From: Vibrio sp. LaRot3
GTDB taxonomy: Bacteria > Pseudomonadota > Gammaproteobacteria > Enterobacterales > Vibrionaceae
Direction of reading: 5' to 3'
Assembly (NCBI RefSeq): GCF_027587025.1
Contig: NZ_JAPPTI010000010.1
Location: 1 to 64,000, forward strand
DNA: 64,000 bases
Shown here: one piece after another, positions 37,915-47,661 of the stretch
How positions within the stretch are numbered: position 1 is the stretch's first letter
Layout of the letters: every line of letters starts with the position of its first letter
Translations under genes and position numbers: made by a program
Notes under the pieces: generated by a model
Database searches by the model: none
What the model was told of the DNA's origin: nothing
The model's input: only the letters and a program-made list of their open reading frames with translations

Positions 37915-37930
37915 GCCAAACGTTTGCGCC
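37915..37930. promoter_or_regulatory. LacI/PurR-like operator 1 upstream of tkt
   Basis: GCCAAACGTTTGCGCC, with a perfect CAAACGTTTG palindrome at 37917-37926. It is close to the PurR box ACGCAAACGTTTGCGT. Confidence 0.5.
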
Positions 37931-38002
37931 ATTTGCGGTGCAAATTTATTAACTTGGAAGATCTTGACGATAAAAACGGAATATTTGTGCAGAATTTGTC
38001 TG

Positions 38003-38016
38003 GAAAACGTTTGCAG
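38003..38016. promoter_or_regulatory. LacI/PurR-like operator 2 upstream of tkt
   Basis: GAAAACGTTTGCAG, with AAACGTTTGC at 38005-38014, sharing the core of the sites at 37915 and 43020. It lies about 75 bases before the tkt start. Confidence 0.45.
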
Positions 38017-38091
38017 TGAAATAGGTGCTTTGAGAGAATACCGCCTCAAATTTCCTACAATCATTTCGCTTTATTGCACTTAGGAGCAGAC

Positions 38092-40086
38092 ATGTCTTCT
38101 CGTAAACACCTTGCCAATGCAATCCGCGCTTTAAGCATGGATGGCGTACAACAAGCTAACTCTGGTCACCCTGGCGCACCTATGGGTATGGCTGATATCG
38201 CTGAAGTCCTTTGGCGTTCACACCTAAACCATAACCCAGCAAACCCAGAGTGGGCAGACCGCGACCGTTTCGTTCTTTCTAACGGCCACGGCTCAATGTT
38301 GATTTACTCGCTACTGCATCTAAGCGGTTACGAACTATCAATTGATGATCTGAAAAACTTCCGTCAGCTGCATTCTAAAACTCCGGGTCACCCTGAGTAC
38401 GGTTATGCTCCAGGCGTTGAAACGACAACAGGTCCTCTTGGCCAAGGTATCACTAACGCAGTAGGTATGGCGCTAGCAGAGAAGGCACTAGCAGCTCAGT
38501 TCAATAAAGAAGGCCACGATATCGTTGACCACTTCACTTATGTCTTCATGGGTGACGGTTGTCTAATGGAAGGCATCTCGCACGAAGCATGTTCTCTAGC
38601 GGGCACGCTTGGTCTAGGTAAACTGATTGCATTCTGGGATGACAACGGCATCTCTATCGATGGTCATGTTGAAGGCTGGTTCTCTGACGATACACCTAAG
38701 CGTTTTGAAGCTTACGGTTGGCACGTAATCCCAGCAGTAGATGGCCATGATGCGCACGCAATCAATGCAGCAATTGAAGCGGCGAAAGCAGATCCTCGCC
38801 CTACGCTAATCTGTACTAAAACCATCATCGGTTTTGGTTCGCCAAACAAATCAGGTTCTCACGACTGTCACGGTGCTCCACTAGGCGCTGAAGAAATTGC
38901 AGCTGCACGCGAGTTCCTAGGTTGGGAACACCCAGCATTTGAAATCCCTGCAGATGTATATTCAGAGTGGGATGCAAAAGCAGCAGGCGCTGACAAAGAA
39001 GCGGCTTGGAATGCTAAATTTGACGCTTACGCAGCGGCTTACCCTGCAGAAGCTGCTGAGCTTAAGCGTCGTCTAAACGGTGAACTACCAGCTGAGTGGG
39101 AAGAGAAAGCAACGCAAATCATTGCTGACCTTCAAGCTAATCCAGCTGATATTGCATCACGTAAAGCATCGCAAAACGCACTAGAAGCGTTTGGCGCAAT
39201 GCTACCAGAATTCATGGGCGGTTCTGCTGACCTTGCGCCTTCTAACCTGACTATGTGGTCTGGTTCTAAGTCGCTAGAAGCAAGTGACTTCTCTGGTAAC
39301 TACATCCACTACGGTGTACGCGAATTCGGCATGACAGCAATCATGAACGGTATCGCACTACACGGTGGTTTCGTTCCTTACGGCGCAACATTCCTAATGT
39401 TCATGGAATACGCTCGTAACGCAATGCGTATGGCTGCTCTGATGAAAGTTCAGAACATCCAAGTTTACACGCACGATTCAATCGGCCTTGGCGAAGATGG
39501 CCCGACTCACCAACCAGTAGAGCAGATCGCTTCTCTACGTATGACGCCTAACATGAGTACATGGCGTCCATGTGACCAAGTTGAGTCAGCCGTTGCGTGG
39601 AAACTGGCTATCGAACGTAAAGATGCGCCAACAGCATTGATCTTCTCTCGTCAAAATCTTGCGCAGCAAGCGCGTGATGCAGAGCAAGTAGCGAACATCG
39701 CTAAGGGTGGTTACATCCTGAAAGATTGCGCTGGTAAGCCAGAGCTAATCCTAATCGCGACAGGTTCTGAAGTTGAGCTAGCAGTAGAAGCCGCAGCAGA
39801 GCTAACAGCACAAGGTAAAGCTGTACGCGTAGTTTCAATGCCATCAACCGATGCATTTGATAAGCAAGACGCCGCTTACCGTGAAGAGGTTCTACCATCA
39901 GATGTAACGGCACGTATCGCGATTGAAGCGGGTATTGCTGACTTCTGGTACAAGTATGTAGGCTTCGACGGCCGCATTATCGGTATGACGACATTCGGTG
40001 AGTCTGCACCTGCAGGTGAGCTATTCAAGATGTTTGGCTTCACGAAAGAAAACGTATTAAACACAGCGCAAGAGCTTCTGGCTTAA
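38092..40086 (+). CDS. tkt: Transketolase
   Basis: 664 residues (E. coli TktA 663) from the ATG at 38092 with SD TAGGAG; an ATG at 38074 is upstream of the SD. TPP enzyme of the non-oxidative pentose phosphate path. TPP motif [17 protein letters not shown]...DDNGISID, and the C-terminal half with [22 protein letters not shown] and [23 protein letters not shown]. Strong codon bias. Two palindromes with the core AAACGTTTGC lie upstream. Confidence 0.96.
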   Translation: MSSRKHLANAIRALSMDGVQQANSGHPGAPMGMADIAEVLWRSHLNHNPANPEWADRDRFVLSNGHGSMLIYSLLHLSGYELSIDDLKNFRQLHSKTPGHPEYGYAPGVETTTGPLGQGITNAVGMALAEKALAAQFNKEGHDIVDHFTYVFMGDGCLMEGISHEACSLAGTLGLGKLIAFWDDNGISIDGHVEGWFSDDTPKRFEAYGWHVIPAVDGHDAHAINAAIEAAKADPRPTLICTKTIIGFGSPNKSGSHDCHGAPLGAEEIAAAREFLGWEHPAFEIPADVYSEWDAKAAGADKEAAWNAKFDAYAAAYPAEAAELKRRLNGELPAEWEEKATQIIADLQANPADIASRKASQNALEAFGAMLPEFMGGSADLAPSNLTMWSGSKSLEASDFSGNYIHYGVREFGMTAIMNGIALHGGFVPYGATFLMFMEYARNAMRMAALMKVQNIQVYTHDSIGLGEDGPTHQPVEQIASLRMTPNMSTWRPCDQVESAVAWKLAIERKDAPTALIFSRQNLAQQARDAEQVANIAKGGYILKDCAGKPELILIATGSEVELAVEAAAELTAQGKAVRVVSMPSTDAFDKQDAAYREEVLPSDVTARIAIEAGIADFWYKYVGFDGRIIGMTTFGESAPAGELFKMFGFTKENVLNTAQELLA

Positions 40087-40106
40087 TCGTTTAGTGTAGA
40101 AAAACA

Positions 40107-40133
40107 AAAACCGAGCTTAGGCTCGGTTTTTTT
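40107..40133 (+). terminator. Terminator of tkt
   Basis: Stem AAAACCGAGC/GCTCGGTTTT with a TTAG loop and a T run. Confidence 0.92.
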
Positions 40134-40149
40134 ATGTTTGTACTATGCG

Positions 40150-40386
40150 TTACTCGAATTCGTTACCTTTATTATCAAGCTCTTTCGTGCCGCAAACCTT
40201 ACAGGTTACGTAGCGATCCATATCGTAATAGTGACCACCATTGATAAAGGTGTGAGCAAGTAATTGGATTCTGCCTAATAGAGAGGTATCTGTATCGTAG
40301 CTGCTCGGCTTTCTTACCAATATCTCTTTATGAGGAGTTTCCATATTACATTTAGTACAAAAGTGAGTCGCTGGATATGATTTCAT
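40150..40386 (-). CDS. Small zinc-ribbon-like protein
   Basis: 78 residues with a good SD (AAAGGAAC). Two Cys pairs, CTKC near residue 10 and CKVC near residue 62, look like the two knuckles of a zinc ribbon, separated by about 48 residues that contain the RIQLLAHTFINGGHYYDMDRY segment. No signal peptide. I do not recognise a named family. It stands alone, convergent with tkt. Confidence 0.65.
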   Translation of the reverse strand: MKSYPATHFCTKCNMETPHKEILVRKPSSYDTDTSLLGRIQLLAHTFINGGHYYDMDRYVTCKVCGTKELDNKGNEFE

Positions 40387-40581
40387 AACCTGTTCCTTTG
40401 GTTGAAAAACTAGGTGTTCAAATAGCCGCAGGAAACCTCACCGAGATCAGCTTAGCATTAACTCATTATTCACTTGTATGTTTTATAAAATGATTTTGCG
40501 GGATAGCTCACTATCTTGATGCGTTTTGATTAACAATCGGGTAATATTTGTGCCACGAAAATCTTCTAAGGCGATGGAATC

Positions 40582-41622
40582 ATGCTGAAAGTTGCGATCA
40601 ACGGTTTTGGACGAATCGGTCGTAATGTCTTAAGAGCAATTTATGAAAGCGGCAAACATCAGCAAATAAAGGTGGTTGCGGTTAATGAGTTGGCTCAACC
40701 TGAAGCAATGGCACATCTACTTCAGTACGATACAAGCCATGGTCGCTTTGCGAAAAAAATCTCTCACGATCAAGAGCACCTCTATGTGCACCATGACGTT
40801 TGCCAACCTGATAGTGGTGATAGAGATTCAATCCGCATTCTTCATTTGACTGAAATCGAGTTATTGCCTTGGCGTGATTTAGAAGTCGACATCGTATTGG
40901 ATTGTACCGGTGTGTATGGTTGCCGAGCTGATGGGCTTGCTCATATTGAAGCAGGGGCGAAGAAAGTTCTGTTTTCTCACCCAGGTGCTAACGATCTCGA
41001 TAACACCATCATCTATGGCGTTAATCACGATACGCTCAAATCAGAGCACAACATTGTTTCCAATGGTTCCTGCACCACCAACTGTATCGTACCGATCATT
41101 AAGGTGTTGGATGACGCGTTTGGTATTGATTCAGGGACGATTACGACGATTCACTCGTCAATGAATGATCAGCAAGTGATTGATGCCTATCATTCCGATT
41201 TACGTCGTACTCGCGCGGCAAGCCAATCCATCATTCCAGTCGATACCAAACTGCATAAGGGTATTGAAAGAATATTCCCGAAATTTTCCAACAAGTTTGA
41301 AGCTATTTCAGTGCGCGTGCCGACAGTAAACGTCACTGCGATGGATTTAAGTGTCACAATTAGTACAAATGTGAAAGTTAATGACGTAAATCAAACCATT
41401 GTTAACGCATCTCAGTGTACATTACGCAATATTGTTGACTATACTGAAGCGCCGCTTGTTTCGGTGGACTTCAATCACGATCCGCACAGCGCCATTGTCG
41501 ATGGAACGCAGACTCGCGTAAGCAATGGTCACTTAGTGAAAATGCTAGTGTGGTGTGATAACGAATGGGGCTTTGCCAACCGCATGCTAGACACAGCGTT
41601 AGCGATGCAAACCGCAAAATAA
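40582..41622 (+). CDS. epd: D-erythrose-4-phosphate dehydrogenase
   Basis: 346 residues (E. coli 339), a GAPDH-family enzyme that makes 4-phosphoerythronate for pyridoxal phosphate synthesis. The NAD-binding N-terminus [19 protein letters not shown] and the active-site [17 protein letters not shown] are clear. The Epd features distinguishing it from GAPDH include the insertion [11 protein letters not shown]. It precedes pgk and fbaA, the usual operon order. Confidence 0.93.
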   Translation: MLKVAINGFGRIGRNVLRAIYESGKHQQIKVVAVNELAQPEAMAHLLQYDTSHGRFAKKISHDQEHLYVHHDVCQPDSGDRDSIRILHLTEIELLPWRDLEVDIVLDCTGVYGCRADGLAHIEAGAKKVLFSHPGANDLDNTIIYGVNHDTLKSEHNIVSNGSCTTNCIVPIIKVLDDAFGIDSGTITTIHSSMNDQQVIDAYHSDLRRTRAASQSIIPVDTKLHKGIERIFPKFSNKFEAISVRVPTVNVTAMDLSVTISTNVKVNDVNQTIVNASQCTLRNIVDYTEAPLVSVDFNHDPHSAIVDGTQTRVSNGHLVKMLVWCDNEWGFANRMLDTALAMQTAK

Positions 41623-41777
41623 AAGGCCCAAAAGGAATATGGAAATAAAATTATTTTTCCCCTTGAAATAAGTTTGAAGGGTCTCCATATCCAAAAACAG
41701 TTTGAAGAATTAACAGGCTTGGCAGGGTTGCCGAGTTTTCAAAAACTTTATCTATTTATTATTTGAGAGGACAAATC
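41623..41777 (+). other. epd-pgk spacer
   Basis: 155 bases between co-directional genes. GGAATATGGA (41634-41643) and TCCATATCC can pair across about 40 bases, but no U tract follows. A promoter for pgk is likely, since pgk codon bias and expected demand are higher than epd. No clear -10/-35 pair was picked. Confidence 0.35.
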
Positions 41778-42938
41778 ATGTCTGTAATCAAGATGACTGA
41801 CCTGGATCTAGCAGGTAAACGTGTATTCATCCGTGCTGACCTAAATGTACCAGTAAAAGAAGGCAAAGTGACTTCTGATGCACGTATCCTAGCTTCACTA
41901 CCAACTATCAAGCACTGTCTAGAAGCAGGCGCTAAAGTAATGGTAACTTCTCACCTAGGTCGTCCTACTGAAGGTGAATACGCTGAAGAGTTCTCTCTAC
42001 TACCTGTAGTTAACTACCTAAACGACGCACTAGATTGTGAAGTTAAACTAGCGAAAGACTACCTAAACGGCCTAGAGCTAAACGCTGGTGAACTGACTGT
42101 TCTTGAGAACGTTCGTTTCAACAAAGGCGAGAAGAAGAACGAAGAAGAGCTATCTAAAGCTTACGCGGCACTATGTGACGTATTCGTAATGGACGCGTTC
42201 GGTACTGCTCACCGTGCACAAGCTTCTACTCACGGCGTTGGTATGCACGCTCCTGTAGCATGTGCTGGTCCTCTACTAGCTAACGAGCTTGAAGCTCTAG
42301 CTAAAGCAATGGACAAGCCAGCTCGCCCAATGGTTGCTATCGTAGGTGGTTCAAAAGTTTCTACTAAGCTAACTGTTCTTGAGTCTCTATCTAAAGTGGC
42401 TGACCAACTTGTTGTTGGTGGTGGTATCGCGAACACATTCATCGCAGCTGCTGGCCACAACGTTGGTAAATCTCTATACGAAGCTGACCTAGTAGACACT
42501 GCTAAGAAGCTAATGGAAGAGTGTGCTATTCCAGTTGCAACTGACGTAGCATGTGCAAAAGCATTCGACGAGAACGCAGAAGCTGAAATCAAGCACGTTT
42601 CTGAAGTTCAAGACGACGACATGATCTTCGACCTAGGTCCAGATTCAACTGCTGAGCTAGCTGAAATCCTGAAAAACGCTAAGACTATCCTATGGAACGG
42701 TCCTGTAGGCGTATTCGAATTCAAGAACTTCGAAGCGGGTACTAAAGGCATCTCTGAAGCAATCGCAGCTTCTGAAGGTTTCTCTGTAGCGGGCGGTGGT
42801 GACACTCTAGCAGCTATCGACAAGTTCGGTATCAAAGCGGACGTTTCTTACATCTCAACAGGCGGCGGTGCTTTCCTTGAGTTTGTAGAAGGCAAAGTTC
42901 TTCCAGCAGTAGAAATGCTAGAAGCACGCGCAAAATAA
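41778..42938 (+). CDS. pgk: Phosphoglycerate kinase
   Basis: 386 residues (E. coli 387) from the ATG at 41778 with SD GAGAGGA; an in-frame GTG/TTG-type extension to 41763 is not used. It transfers phosphate from 1,3-bisphosphoglycerate to ADP. Conserved: [25 protein letters not shown], the hinge region and the C-terminal [31 protein letters not shown]. Very strong codon bias. Confidence 0.97.
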   Translation: MSVIKMTDLDLAGKRVFIRADLNVPVKEGKVTSDARILASLPTIKHCLEAGAKVMVTSHLGRPTEGEYAEEFSLLPVVNYLNDALDCEVKLAKDYLNGLELNAGELTVLENVRFNKGEKKNEEELSKAYAALCDVFVMDAFGTAHRAQASTHGVGMHAPVACAGPLLANELEALAKAMDKPARPMVAIVGGSKVSTKLTVLESLSKVADQLVVGGGIANTFIAAAGHNVGKSLYEADLVDTAKKLMEECAIPVATDVACAKAFDENAEAEIKHVSEVQDDDMIFDLGPDSTAELAEILKNAKTILWNGPVGVFEFKNFEAGTKGISEAIAASEGFSVAGGGDTLAAIDKFGIKADVSYISTGGGAFLEFVEGKVLPAVEMLEARAK

Positions 42939-42944
42939 TTAAAT

Positions 42945-42970
42945 AAAGCGGGGGTTATCTCCCGCTTTCT
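42945..42970 (+). terminator. Terminator of pgk
   Basis: Stem AAAGCGGG/CCCGCTTT with an 8-nt loop and a short T run. It may be partial, because fbaA follows in the same direction. Confidence 0.75.
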
Positions 42971-42999
42971 TGTTTGCTGCATGTCATATTATTCTCTGA

Positions 43000-43031
43000 T
43001 AGAATAGCGCGCATTGTGAGCAAACGTTTGC
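43000..43031 (+). promoter_or_regulatory. fbaA promoter -10 with GCAAACGTTTGC operator
   Basis: TAGAAT (43000-43005) is a good -10. A perfect palindrome GCAAACGTTTGC (43020-43031) lies just downstream, where a repressor would block initiation. The core matches the PurR-type box and the two sites upstream of tkt. Confidence 0.6.
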
Positions 43032-43090
43032 AAAATTTTAAACTTAATTGTTTTTGTTAATAAAACGACAGATAAATAGGATTACATCCC

Positions 43091-44167
43091 ATGTCTAAGA
43101 TCTTCGATTTCGTAAAACCAGGTGTTATCTCTGGCGATGATGTTCAGAAAGTTTTTGAAGTAGCAAAAGAAAACAAATTTGCTCTTCCTGCAGTTAACTG
43201 TGTTGGTACTGACTCAGTAAACGCAGTACTAGAAGCAGCGGCTAAAGTTAAAGCTCCAGTTATCGTTCAGTTCTCTAACGGTGGCGCAGGCTTCTTCGCT
43301 GGTAAAGGTGTTAAACTTGAAGGTCAAGGTGCTCAAATCCTTGGTGCTGTAGCTGGTGCAAAATACGTACACGCTGTAGCTGAAGCTTACGGTATTCCTG
43401 TAATTCTTCACACTGACCACGCTGCTAAGAAACTTCTTCCATGGATCGACGGTCTTCTAGACGCGGGTGAAGAGTTCTTCGCTCAAACTGGTAAGCCTCT
43501 ATTCTCTTCTCACATGATCGACCTTTCTGAAGAGTCTCTAGAAGAGAACATCGAAATTTCTGCTAAGTACCTAGAGCGCATGGCTAAAATGAACATGACT
43601 CTAGAAATCGAACTAGGTTGTACTGGTGGTGAAGAAGATGGCGTAGATAACTCTCACATGGACGCATCTGAGCTTTACACTTCTCCAGAAGACGTTGCTT
43701 ACGCATACGAGAAACTAAACGCTGTTTCACACCGTTTCACTATCGCAGCATCTTTCGGTAACGTACACGGTGTTTACAAGCCAGGTAACGTTGTTCTAAC
43801 TCCAACTATCCTACGTGATTCTCAAGCATACTGTGCAGAGAAGTTCGGTATCGCACCTAACGCTCTAAACTTCGTATTCCACGGTGGTTCTGGTTCAACT
43901 GAAGCTGAAATCCAAGAGTCTATCGGTTACGGCGTTATCAAGATGAACATCGATACTGATACACAGTGGGCAACTTGGGACGGTATCCGCGCGTACGAAG
44001 CTGAAAACCGCGATTACCTACAAGGTCAAATCGGTAACCCAACTGGCGAAGATGCGCCAAACAAGAAGTACTACGATCCACGCGTATGGCTACGTGCGGC
44101 TCAAACTTCAATGGTTACTCGTCTTGAGCAAGCGTTCAAAGACCTTAACGCAATCGACGTACTATAA
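43091..44167 (+). CDS. fbaA: Class II fructose-bisphosphate aldolase
   Basis: 358 residues (E. coli FbaA 359). Zinc-dependent cleavage of fructose 1,6-bisphosphate. Metal site HTDHAAKKLLPWIDGLLDAGE near residue 111 and LEIELGCTGGEEDGVDNSHMD; phosphate site FHGGSGSTEAEIQESIGYGVIKMNIDTDTQWA. Very strong codon bias. It has its own promoter with a LacI-type palindrome. Confidence 0.97.
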   Translation: MSKIFDFVKPGVISGDDVQKVFEVAKENKFALPAVNCVGTDSVNAVLEAAAKVKAPVIVQFSNGGAGFFAGKGVKLEGQGAQILGAVAGAKYVHAVAEAYGIPVILHTDHAAKKLLPWIDGLLDAGEEFFAQTGKPLFSSHMIDLSEESLEENIEISAKYLERMAKMNMTLEIELGCTGGEEDGVDNSHMDASELYTSPEDVAYAYEKLNAVSHRFTIAASFGNVHGVYKPGNVVLTPTILRDSQAYCAEKFGIAPNALNFVFHGGSGSTEAEIQESIGYGVIKMNIDTDTQWATWDGIRAYEAENRDYLQGQIGNPTGEDAPNKKYYDPRVWLRAAQTSMVTRLEQAFKDLNAIDVL

Positions 44168-44192
44168 TTCTGAATTAGAATTTATCGTTTTG

Positions 44193-44221
44193 AAAACCCG
44201 CTCTTTGAGCGGGTTTTTTTT
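44193..44221 (+). terminator. Terminator of fbaA
   Basis: Stem AAAACCCGCTC/GAGCGGGTTTT with a TTT loop and eight T residues. Confidence 0.94.
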
Positions 44222-44494
44222 GCTCTTTTTCTGAGTAGTTATAAGACAGAAGCAATTTTTGCTAAAAAAATGTGGCGAAATGTAAAGGGCATGCGTAACC
44301 TTTAACAGGTCGATATCCTCAGCCCCCTAAATCACTGTTTTTGATTATCTTTGCACAAAGTTGACTTTGCATAATCTAGAAATTGGGATATCGTCGCGCA
44401 AAATTGACGCCCTCACTAAGAAAGTCAATATGGATTTTGTCGTTATAAAAAGCAGCACGGCTTATTAAGTCGTTTATTTTAAGAGGAAATTTTT
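44222..44494. other. Intergenic region before mscS
   Basis: AT-rich, no gene. GATATC occurs at about 44312 and 44386, and a short inverted repeat ATTGAC/GTCAAT lies near 44404-44430. A mscS promoter must lie here; TTGACT near 44361 is the best -35-like element but lacks a well-spaced -10. Confidence 0.3.
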
Positions 44495-45361
44495 ATGTCA
44501 GGTGAATCAGTAGAGATTCAAACTCCATTAGTGGATGGCTTAGCCAAAGCAGAAAGTTGGTTGGCAAACAACTCAGACTTGCTTGTGCAATACGGTGTAA
44601 ACATTATCTCAGCAGTTCTGATTCTGTTTATTGGTAACATCATCACTAAGATGGTTGCTAACAGCGTAGCGAAAGTATTAGAGAAGAAGAAGCTAGATAA
44701 AGCGGTTGTAGAGTTCGTACACGGCCTAGTACGTTACATGCTATTTGTTATCGTATTGATTGCTGCTCTAAGCCGTATCGGTGTTCAAACCGCTTCTGTA
44801 GTAGCCGTAATTGGTGCTGCGGGCTTAGCGGTTGGTCTGGCTCTGCAAGGTTCTCTATCTAACTTTGCTGCTGGCGTATTGATTGTGGCATTCCGTCCAT
44901 TTAAATCAGGTGATTACGTAGAAGTTGGCGGTGTGGCAGGTAGCGTTGAAGCGATTCAAATCTTCCAAACGGTACTGAAAACCCCAGACAACAAAATGGT
45001 TGTTGTGCCGAACTCTGGTGTGATTGGTGGTCCAATCACAAACTACTCTCGTCATGAAACCCGCCGTGTTGATTTGACTATTGGTGTTTCTTACAGCGCC
45101 GATCTAAAACTAACGAAGAACGTGATTCGTGAAGTACTAGAGAAAGATGAGCGTATCCTTAAGAACCCAGACATTCAAATTGGTGTCGTGGCTCTAGCGG
45201 ACTCTTCAGTGAACTTTGTGGTTCGCCCATGGTGTAAGACTGCGGATTACTGGGATGTATACTTCGATTCAACTCAAGCGATCAAAGAAGCGCTAGATGA
45301 AGCAGGTATCGAGATCCCATTCCCACAAATGGATGTTCACCTAAACAAGGTTGAAGGCTAA
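44495..45361 (+). CDS. mscS: Small-conductance mechanosensitive channel MscS
   Basis: 288 residues (E. coli 286). Three N-terminal helices; the pore helix TM3 is VVAVIGAAGLAVGLALQGSLSNFAAGVLIV with the alternating Gly/Ala pattern. The cytoplasmic vestibule follows with FKSGDYVEVGGVAGSVEAIQIF and VVPNSGVIGGPITNYS. It opens on membrane tension to release solutes after osmotic downshock. SD AGAGGAAA. Confidence 0.96.
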   Translation: MSGESVEIQTPLVDGLAKAESWLANNSDLLVQYGVNIISAVLILFIGNIITKMVANSVAKVLEKKKLDKAVVEFVHGLVRYMLFVIVLIAALSRIGVQTASVVAVIGAAGLAVGLALQGSLSNFAAGVLIVAFRPFKSGDYVEVGGVAGSVEAIQIFQTVLKTPDNKMVVVPNSGVIGGPITNYSRHETRRVDLTIGVSYSADLKLTKNVIREVLEKDERILKNPDIQIGVVALADSSVNFVVRPWCKTADYWDVYFDSTQAIKEALDEAGIEIPFPQMDVHLNKVEG

Positions 45362-45390
45362 TTACTGATTAAAGTGATTGAGTGGATTTA

Positions 45391-45419
45391 AAAAGCGAGG
45401 CACTAGCCTCGCTTTTTTA
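45391..45419 (+). terminator. Terminator of mscS
   Basis: Stem AAAAGCGAGGC/GCCTCGCTTTT with an ACTA loop and a T run; it touches the stop of the convergent YbaK-like gene. Confidence 0.92.
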
Positions 45420-45899
45420 TAGCTCATGAATGGCGTTGGGCAGCTTGGCTAATACCGTTTTAAGGTCCGCCCCTTTAATCGCAAATGTGATGTCTGGTCG
45501 TGCAGGAGTGTAGAGGATCTCATCTTCTTGGTGCAGCTTACTATCAACAACGATAGTAATATCTGCGGGTAGGGTGAAGGGGCATACCGCACCGGCAACA
45601 CAGCCAGTGATCTCAGACATCTCTTGGTCGTTACAAATCGATGGCCTTTTTCCCAGAATCTCTTTTAACGCCTTGCTATCAAGACGGGTATCTTTTTCAG
45701 TGAGAAAAAGAGCATGCCCTCCGCCTTTTAACTTTAAGAATAAACTCTTAGTATGAGTGGCCGTCCAGCCCAGCCGTTTAGCCACTAGCACATCCGTTTC
45801 AAAGTCCAAAATTGGTTCATGTTGCCATTGGCCATAATCAACACTGAGTTGCTGAAGTAACTCGATGTTTGCTTGATATAAATGCTCTAGTTTGTCCAT
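45417..45899 (-). CDS. YbaK/EbsC (ProX)-type aminoacyl-tRNA deacylase
   Basis: 160 residues from the ATG at 45899 (an in-frame TTG lies at 45911). The YbaK fold hydrolyses mischarged tRNAs. Conserved: HTKSLFLKLKGGGHALFLT, LDSKALKEILGKR and GCVAGAVCPFTLPADITIVVD. The segment resembles the PrdX/ProX group that edits Ala-tRNAPro. It starts five bases after argO, so both are on one leftward transcript. Confidence 0.85.
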   Translation of the reverse strand: MDKLEHLYQANIELLQQLSVDYGQWQHEPILDFETDVLVAKRLGWTATHTKSLFLKLKGGGHALFLTEKDTRLDSKALKEILGKRPSICNDQEMSEITGCVAGAVCPFTLPADITIVVDSKLHQEDEILYTPARPDITFAIKGADLKTVLAKLPNAIHEL

Positions 45900-45904
45900 G
45901 TTGA

Positions 45905-46534
45905 TTACCAATATTGATGAATAAGCTCTTTACTGAGTAGCCCTGCAATGGTGAACATCATTAGTGCTACCGCAATGTCGATGCCTTGCTTTACTTTGGG
46001 TTTAGACAAGGTTGGGCCAAGTTTTGCTGCGCCGATTGATAGCGAATAGAACCATACAAAAGAAGCCATAATAGTCCCGATAGCGAATGATAACCGCTCA
46101 TGGCCTTCGAATTGTCCGCCGATTGAGCCCAGTATAACCACAGTATCCAAATACAAATGTGGGTTAAGTACCGTAACCGCTAATGCACCTAAGATCACAG
46201 TGCGTTTCCCGCGAGCCGTGACTTCTCGCTGCGTTTCATCATAATGTTTATATTGAAATGCACTTTTGAGTGATAGGGCGCCATAGACAGAAAGAAAAGC
46301 GATACCACCAAGGGTGACAGAAGTCAGTAGCCATTCACTTTGAGACAGCAGGGCACCGCCGCCAAAGATCCCTAACGAGATAAAGAGGGTATCTAACAAA
46401 CTACAAATCGTTGCAGTAGTAAGATGGTGATTGCGCTTAATTCCTTGATTAAGTACATATGCGTTTTGTGCTCCGATCGGAATGATCATGGTAGCCCCTA
46501 AGCCAAACCCTTGTAACAACACCCAAAAGCTCAC
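45905..46534 (-). CDS. argO: L-arginine exporter ArgO
   Basis: 209 residues of the LysE/ArgO family, with six membrane helices. The GTG start at 46534 (VSFWVLLQGFGLG, SD GGAGAG) is chosen; a TTG at 46549 would add five residues. Conserved MIIPIGAQNAYVLNQGIKR and the TVLNPHLYLDTVVILGS loop with the Asn-Pro pair. It exports arginine and is activated by ArgP, encoded divergently. Confidence 0.92.
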   Translation of the reverse strand: MSFWVLLQGFGLGATMIIPIGAQNAYVLNQGIKRNHHLTTATICSLLDTLFISLGIFGGGALLSQSEWLLTSVTLGGIAFLSVYGALSLKSAFQYKHYDETQREVTARGKRTVILGALAVTVLNPHLYLDTVVILGSIGGQFEGHERLSFAIGTIMASFVWFYSLSIGAAKLGPTLSKPKVKQGIDIAVALMMFTIAGLLSKELIHQYW

Positions 46535-46667
46535 TGTTTCTCTCTCCAAAGTGACTGAATCTCTACTATGGGCGACAAGATAACGCTCAGTTCTAAATAA
46601 GTATATTTAATGATTTTAATCTAGTATAAGTATCACTAATGGTGGTTGCTTAGAGTGGAGTCGGGTA
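46535..46667. promoter_or_regulatory. argO/argP divergent control region
   Basis: 133 AT-rich bases between divergent argO and argP. This layout suits binding of the LysR-type ArgP. AGTATA-like repeats occur in ATAAGTATATTTAATG and TAGTATAAGTATC (about 46598-46634); a site is likely but not exactly defined. Confidence 0.45.
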
Positions 46668-47564
46668 GTGCGAGGCTTAGATTATAAATGGATAGAAGCA
46701 TTAGATTGTATTGTTCAACAGGGCAGTTTTGAGCGCGCAGCAGATGAACTATGTATCTCTCAGTCTGCGGTATCGCAAAGGCTAAAACAGCTAGAAAAGT
46801 TTCTCGCCCAACCGGCCTTAGTAAGGGAACATCCGCCTAGACCAACACCTGTGGGAAAAAAATTACTCGGTCTATATCGGCGTGTACGTATCCTCGAAAG
46901 TGAGCTTGTCCCTGAGCTTACTAATGATGCGAGTAGTAAGCCATTGAGCGTCTCTTTAGCAACAAACGCAGATAGCTTAGCGACATGGTTGCTGCCAAGC
47001 TTAACGCAATTGATGAGAGAAACCAGAGTAGAGATAAACCTAACGGTTGATGATGAAGTCAGAACCTTGGAAAGGCTTAGAAGAGGGGAAGTTGCAGGGG
47101 CGATTAGCTTAGAGGATCAGCCTATTGCGGGTTGCGATGCGGACTATTTAGGCCGAGTGGATTACTTGTGTGTCGCCAGCCCAGATTTTTGCCGACGTTA
47201 CTTTCCTGGTGGCGTAAATAGAGACTCTTTGCAGCATGCGCCGGCGGTGGCTTTCGATCAGCATGATGACATGCATGAGCGTTTTGTTCATCAGCACTTT
47301 AATTTACCGAAAGGCAGCATTATTAAGCATACGGTGCGAAGTTCTGAGGCGTTTGTGAAGTTGGCATTAAGTGGCGTTGCTTACTGCCTGATCCCAAGGC
47401 TGCAAATTGAACAAGAATTGGAAGAGGGATCTCTGGTTAATATCACGCCTGATTTCTTTTTGTCTCAGCGTATTTATTGGCACCATTGGCAGTTAGAAAG
47501 TGGATTGTTAAAGTCGATTTCTGAAGCAATTGTTGATCATGCTCGCTCCATTTTACCGAGTTAA
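46668..47564 (+). CDS. argP: LysR-type regulator ArgP
   Basis: 298 residues (E. coli ArgP/IciA 297) from a GTG start. N-terminal winged helix-turn-helix [35 protein letters not shown], then a LysR effector domain. ArgP binds arginine or lysine and controls argO, dapB and others. It is divergent from its expected target argO. Confidence 0.94.
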   Translation: MRGLDYKWIEALDCIVQQGSFERAADELCISQSAVSQRLKQLEKFLAQPALVREHPPRPTPVGKKLLGLYRRVRILESELVPELTNDASSKPLSVSLATNADSLATWLLPSLTQLMRETRVEINLTVDDEVRTLERLRRGEVAGAISLEDQPIAGCDADYLGRVDYLCVASPDFCRRYFPGGVNRDSLQHAPAVAFDQHDDMHERFVHQHFNLPKGSIIKHTVRSSEAFVKLALSGVAYCLIPRLQIEQELEEGSLVNITPDFFLSQRIYWHHWQLESGLLKSISEAIVDHARSILPS

Positions 47565-47661
47565 CTTGGTTAAAATTGTGTCAGTTTTATCGTGGTTAAT
47601 TGGTGGTCAAAGGTAATTAACTTATGATGTAAAGGTCAACTACATTCATAAGGTTTACAGT

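Noticed and set aside
37767..38091. SAM riboswitch upstream of metK
   Set aside because: No conserved SAM aptamer sequence; MetJ boxes explain regulation.
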